Source: Lojkania enalia
Taxonomy: Eukaryota > Ascomycota > Dothideomycetes > Pleosporales
Direction: 5' to 3'
Assembly: GCA_010094045.1 (NCBI GenBank)
Contig: ML986667.1
Span: forward strand, 66,982 to 130,981
Length of the DNA stretch: 64,000 nucleotides
Part shown: positions 59,258 through 64,000 of the stretch, one piece after another
Numbering within the stretch: the first letter of the stretch is position 1
Layout of the letters: each line of letters starts with the position of its first letter
Notes under the pieces: model-generated
Databases searched by the model: none
Seen by the model: the letters and a program-made list of their open reading frames with translations, nothing else
What the model was told of the DNA's origin: nothing
Translations under genes and position numbers: made by a program

Positions 59258-61036
59258 ATTGTCTATATTGCAAATTGGATTCCAATAACCTTCGTTATAG
59301 CGTTTCCACTGCAGCAGACGTCGACCCAGTTTTTTAGAACTATCTGATCAAAGAGCCACCCAGTTCATTGCACTGTGGCGTTGATATCGCAACATTTCTT
59401 TAACCCATTCCTCCACAGTGAAAATTCTTTATAAAAAAATTTTTGTGCCTATGCTTTTTGGAATCGCGCACGACGGTCAACCGAGCATTTAACAAACTGT
59501 GTCAATTTCCCATCTCGAGTTTGGGAGAAGGCATGTAGAGTTTCGACGTTGGATAATTGAGCACAATGAGGACCTCCGCCATTCCTTAACCGCGCTCTTT
59601 TCATCCAGCTCTACCAATGACCTGTTCTGTATGCGAGGCCCAAGCCTTTTTACATGGGGCAAATGTGCCAATCTTCTGTTTTCTTGTCACTATTTTGTTA
59701 GAATCAGTCACATTCTCTATGGAGGAAACTACTCGAGGAGCATAAGTCTCAATGCTAGGTTTAAAGGCGTTCTTACTCTTTCCGGAATTCAAATAGGACG
59801 TGAGCTAGGTAATGGCGTTCCTCGCACATCATCAAATATGGGCGGTCTGAATTCACCCTCTTAGTTAGCGGATTGGTTTAGGTTTATGGCTGTATACCCA
59901 TGACCTCTGTGCTCTCTCGCCTTTGGGCAATTTCTACGGCGAGGATCATGAATCAGAAAGGCTTCGAGGTTCTTGTATATAATATGCGAAGTCAGAGGCG
60001 ATCCTCTCAGCAGAGCTGTCATGGCAGTGTCAATAACAATTCATCGTCATAAAACAAATTTCCGCCAAGCTGTCCCAAACAAATCTGTAGATGAGTACTA
60101 AACATTAAGTGAGATTTGTCCTCAGACCTTTTCAGTCCATCAAGAGACTAACGCGACGCACCGTTTTCAAAGACTTCTAGAACCTTTTAACACTACTCAG
60201 TTCGGCTTGCTCTCCACAACGCCCATGGTTTCAATTCGACGTCCTATTAACGCTACAGCTACTTGGTCAACTAACCTTCACTGAAGTTTCGAATAATGGG
60301 GTTTATATGAAAGTTTGTGAGAGAGGTACTGCGAAGTGGGGAAAGCCTGCTTTCTTGTATCAAGTTAGAAGGATATAGTGGACGGCGGATAGCGATCAAA
60401 GTCATTAGCATGTGATCCCTATGACTTACCATGGCATTGTGTGATAACTTCGACTTTCGTACGTAGGTAAGTGCGCCGGCGACAAGCACTTTATCTGGCC
60501 AGGTAAAAGAGCGCTTGAAAACAAATTATCTATTGGCGTCCAAGATCATCGTATAACTTCGAATTGTGATTTGATGTACTTATGTAGATAGCCGAGCTGA
60601 GTGTCTAGCGTCCGACCAGCCCTTGTGCCGCGACCTCAATTCATTCCACTTAACACAAAAATGACGTCCGCCAATCTTGTCGCGAAATACGCACTCAACT
60701 CTAACGACCTTGCATGTATGTCAACACTATGGTGGTGCAATCGTTAAAAGGCAACTCTTTTGATCTCTTTAGCTAACGTGACACCAGGCATGGATCAACT
60801 TTAACGGCCTTTGATTCTGGACTTTCCTCTGCTACTTCACTCTTCACTCCACCGCCACAATTCCTCCCCCATCTCGTGCGCACCTGCCTGTGCTGCCGTT
60901 TCGCTTGTTTCATCATAGTTTCCTTCCCACTTCATTTTTCCGTGCCAGTTTTCATTAACAAATATATGGTTCTTCAATTGTCTATGCTATGACAAAAAAC
61001 CCTTTCACGACATAGAAAGCCTCTCTTTGCATTACA
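59258..61036. other. Spacer between spt7 and the AT-hook gene
   Basis: 1.8 kb, tandem orientation. No gene supported; frames at 59499-59864 (plus) and 60271-60489 (minus) lack family resemblance. It contains the promoter of the next gene, with a C/T-rich stretch at 60830-60960. Confidence 0.5.
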
Positions 61037-62917
61037 ATGGCTTCAGATCCTCATAGATTAGATGAGGTAAACAGCACATCCAACGCAGGTCCCGAATCTA
61101 ACTCACTTGAATCGTGGCTCGCGATTTATGGAGATGCGGAATATGCCATGTACAAGAGAGAAGCGGCAACACCATATCTTTCATACGAGGAGTGGGCGGC
61201 GTCGCAGCATGTCTTAGGTCCCTTTCTATACCATGTCACATTAAACGCTTGGGATGAGGAATCTTCGGCCGTAAGTAGTTGTAACGTCGAGATATATATT
61301 AATATCGCAACTAACTACATTAGGACGAGGAATCGGGGAGGCAAAGTCAACCGGCCGTATCCGGCCTCCCAGATCGAAAGAAATCGGAAAATGCGGCAGC
61401 AACCGACACTAGATCATTTCATTCAACCAACACCCCTAAATCAGGTGCAGGTACGAAAGCAGGTGAAACTTCATCTTCCAAGAAGCGCTTAGGCAAGAAA
61501 AATCGCGTAGGTCCATATACAATATTTTCTTGCTACAATACTAAAAACTGGCTAGACTAGATCATCCATATCTCATGGTGATAATATTGAATATGATTCT
61601 GTTGCTGAAGCTGCCACACCGACTACTAGGGCTGCACCGCCTGACGCACCAGAAACAACGTCGGCAACTAGACGAGGATTGCGGGTGAGAACGCCAGCAC
61701 AACAGCGTCCTTACTACCACCATGCAAAGCTATATGTTGAGCATGACTCAGAAGACGGCGAAGCTGCCAATGCCAAAAAATCAACGCTAAGAGGACAGGC
61801 TACGAAGCTTGCCGAGGTATTTTATAATAATTCCCTAGATGCGGGATTCGCCAACGAGCATCAATTGGTGACAAATGATCATCCCGGAGAAAACTCAGCA
61901 AGTAAGAGCAAGAAAGGTTCTAGCCCACCCAAGGGGAGACAATGGAAGAAAAATAAAGAGGAAGTTAATAGAGATTACACCGAACAGGTAGAGAGAAAAC
62001 TATGCCCGGAGCGAGTTCCTAAAAAGAGGGGGAGGCCTAGGAAGCATCCTCTACCCAATTCACCTACCTCAAAAGATGGTGTAAAAAATGCGGATGCTGA
62101 AGGCTTTGGATCCCCTCCCAGCAGTCGAAAGAAGCCAAAACCAAAAGGTGGGTCAAAGAACCTAGGCGAAACATTTCTCCCCAAAGTGCCTGCAATTAGA
62201 GTTGAGAAAGCTGCCGAACAAGATCCTTCAGATTCAAAGAAACCGACGTCAAGAGGACCGCGTAGGAAGGCAAGGAAAAGTGCAGCCATTATTACAGCTA
62301 GCGACGATGAGACCGGAGATGACGAACTTCCGGTCCTCCAGCAGCCGGCGGCGCAAACAGAAGACAAGCGTATTGAACAAGGCACTGAATCTCAAGCAAT
62401 CGACAAAAACGAAAACAGTGATGAAGGCAATGAGGTTGCAAGCCATATTGAGCCGATGCCGCGAGAAGGGCCGGATCGAGAGTCAACAATATCGTCGAGC
62501 TCGGGGATATGGGGAAATTGGAGAAACGGCGAGCTAGAAGATAGCGATTTCAGCTCAAGCATGGCGGGGGAAGAGTCACCGAAAACGCCATTGAAAAAGG
62601 GTACGAAGAGCCCAGGCTCCAAGAAGAAATCGGTTCGTGGGGGTGGCAATAACAACGGGGATTATAGGCCGAACTACTACGCGAAGAAAAAAGCCACACC
62701 AAAAGGCAAACAAAACCCAAAGAAAGAAGAACAAAATCCCGACATTGAGATGCCAGATGTGCAAGATGGTGAACAGGGTAGGGATCATGTTGAGAAGGAT
62801 ATGGAAGATAACGATGGAGAAAATCCGCCGAAAATAGAGCCGAACAATGAGAGTGGCGGCAATGCGAAGGAGATGTCTCCATGTAGGTCATCCCGGCACC
62901 TCCGTCTCCTATTCTAA
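61037..62917 (+). CDS. AT-hook protein, probably nuclear, function unknown
   Basis: Three exons (61037-61270, 61324-61506, 61556-62917) give 592 aa. The N-terminal ~75 residues look folded (SLESWLAIYGDAEYAMYKRE and SYEEWAASQHVLG). A conserved-looking motif, RGLRVRTPAQQRPYYHHAKLY, lies near residue 180, and an AT-hook (KKRGRPRKHP) near 300 can bind AT-rich minor groove. The rest is highly charged, with Lys-rich and acid-rich stretches and Ser/Pro-rich linkers, typical of chromatin proteins. The RTPAQQRPY motif recurs in fungal nuclear proteins as far as I recall, but I cannot name the family. The 3' end is uncertain: a well-formed intron (donor GTAGGT at 62882, CTAAC branch, CATAG acceptor) would end the protein at EMSP through a TAA formed across the junction. 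Confidence 0.75.
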
Positions 62918-63842
62918 CAACTCATAGAACTATCGAATCGGAGGACAATCTTGACTTCGGTTCTAAGTTGTAGCCTGTCATCACATTTGATTAAGCAACA
63001 TTTACTAGGGCAAAAGGGTACGGCGCATAGTAGGGTCTAATTCTGCAGCGGGAAATGGCGGCGAACTCGGAGATTTAAATTTCGTATTTTTTATTCAATT
63101 TTCAATAGAGCTCTTGTTAAGACTTTCCACGCTTATTGTAGTGCAAGGTGCTATAGTTGCTCCTTCATTTGTTTTTGGATGGACCATATGATGTGTCTCG
63201 ACCACTCACTAATATCTTCTTGTGCCTACTTCCTGTAAATGTAGTAGTCGTTCATTGAGTACTGAAATCTGCTTCACGTATTAAGTGAGGCGAATATGAC
63301 CCCGAATTGGTTGAAAGTTCCCTTTTCGAATGCGCTCCCTACGAGTTAATAATCTAAATGCCTTTCGTCATTGAGGCCGCATTTGTTTCTAACGGCCGCG
63401 CCTGCTCGACGCAATAAACTGAATAGTCATTAAATCCTAGGATTTATTTCTATTTCAAAAAAACATCTACATTGCATTATCTCGTCCGGGATCCACCTTC
63501 AGCTATTTACCTAACATTTCCAGAAAAGCTAAAAATGACCACTAGAACTACAGCAAGGGATCAGTTCTACAATTGATGCCGCTATTGTGGGAGCTGTCTT
63601 CGAAGCCCAAATATACGGGCGTGAGCAGACACAACAGCCTCGCTGGCCAAGCCCGAAGCAATTGGGCGGATACCTAAAACACATTATTCTGAGTGAGGTA
63701 AGGTATTTAGATTTTTATAGCTGCGTTTAACCAAATCTACAACACTTATACAGAAGTACGCCCTTCTGCGTAACGTCTCTACCTGATATCTCCCGACATT
63801 GCTAATCATACATAGAAACCTCTTGTCGATACCAAAACAAAT
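62918..63842. other. 3' flanks and an unassigned open stretch
   Basis: The 3' flank of the AT-hook gene and of the rhomboid-like gene meet here. A plus-strand frame open from about 63540 to 63700 reads like coding sequence (STIDAAIVGAVFEAQIYG) but has no ATG, and no partner exon was found. Confidence 0.4.
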
Positions 63843-64000
63843 CTACCACCGCAAGCTCCTCAATCTCGTAAAATAGAACGCAGCGCCAAATGCCAAACCC
63901 CCAAGATGGCCCGCATGTGCTGTTCTCGAATTCTCGCTTGATAGGTAGTAGCCATCGTATACCACATAGCCCAACATAAGCAGCCACATGGGCACTGGGA
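63843..64000 (-). CDS. C-terminal end of a rhomboid-like membrane protein (partial)
   Basis: The minus frame enters at the window edge and stops at TAG 63845-63843, giving the last ~51 residues. It has a hydrophobic helix (MWLLMLGYVVYDGYY), then AHAGHLGGLAFGAAFYFTRLR, the pattern of the rhomboid helix that carries the catalytic His (HxGHxGG) and a small-residue packing face. The Ser-bearing helix would be upstream, outside the window, so protease activity cannot be judged. An intron further upstream is possible. Confidence 0.75.
   Translation of the reverse strand, partial: PVPMWLLMLGYVVYDGYYLSSENSRTAHAGHLGGLAFGAAFYFTRLRSLRW

Overview
The window is nuclear DNA of a filamentous ascomycete (Pezizomycotina); I do not assign a class. 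The evidence is the gene structure: almost every gene is cut by 44-175 nt introns with GT(A/T)(A/T)G-type donors, a CTAAC/CTGAC-like branch site and a short tail to the acceptor. The gene set fits too: Hrd1, an HDEL-tailed PDI, Spt7, a fungal rhodopsin-like membrane protein and a GH32 enzyme. A pogo/Fot1-type transposon carries C-to-T and G-to-A damage of the RIP (repeat-induced point mutation) kind. All exon models below were built by hand from splice sites and reading phase; none was checked against RNA.

Layout. 1-2.6 kb: a Gln/Pro/Ser-rich conserved fungal protein. 5.1-7.9 kb: a secreted Ser/Thr-rich repeat protein. 10.2-14.9 kb: a conserved protein of unknown role and the ER ubiquitin ligase Hrd1, both on the minus strand. 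15.9-21.7 kb: a secreted GH32 enzyme, a phytanoyl-CoA-dioxygenase-like oxygenase and PDI. 23.5 kb: an intron-containing tRNA-Tyr. 24-41 kb: an accessory island with a broken kinase gene, a rhodopsin-like gene, a RIP-damaged Fot1-like element with perfect terminal repeats, one apparently intact BTB/POZ-like gene with four decayed relatives, and a disrupted unknown gene containing a 15-bp coding repeat and an assembly gap. 41.4-64 kb: a housekeeping block of prefoldin subunit 6, Vps4, a Pse1/Kap121-type importin, a CBS-PB1 protein, ribosomal protein eS26, a VanZ-like protein, the SAGA subunit Spt7, an AT-hook protein and the C-terminal end of a rhomboid-like protein that runs off the window.

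Functional links. Hrd1 (ER-associated degradation) and PDI (oxidative folding) both act on ER proteins and lie about 5 kb apart, separated by two genes likely to be niche-related. Vps4 and prefoldin 6 share a divergent promoter, as do the CBS-PB1 gene and eS26. No operon-like or biosynthetic cluster logic is visible. The most distinctive part is the 28-41 kb stretch, where an element damaged only by substitutions sits beside genes damaged mainly by small insertions and deletions.
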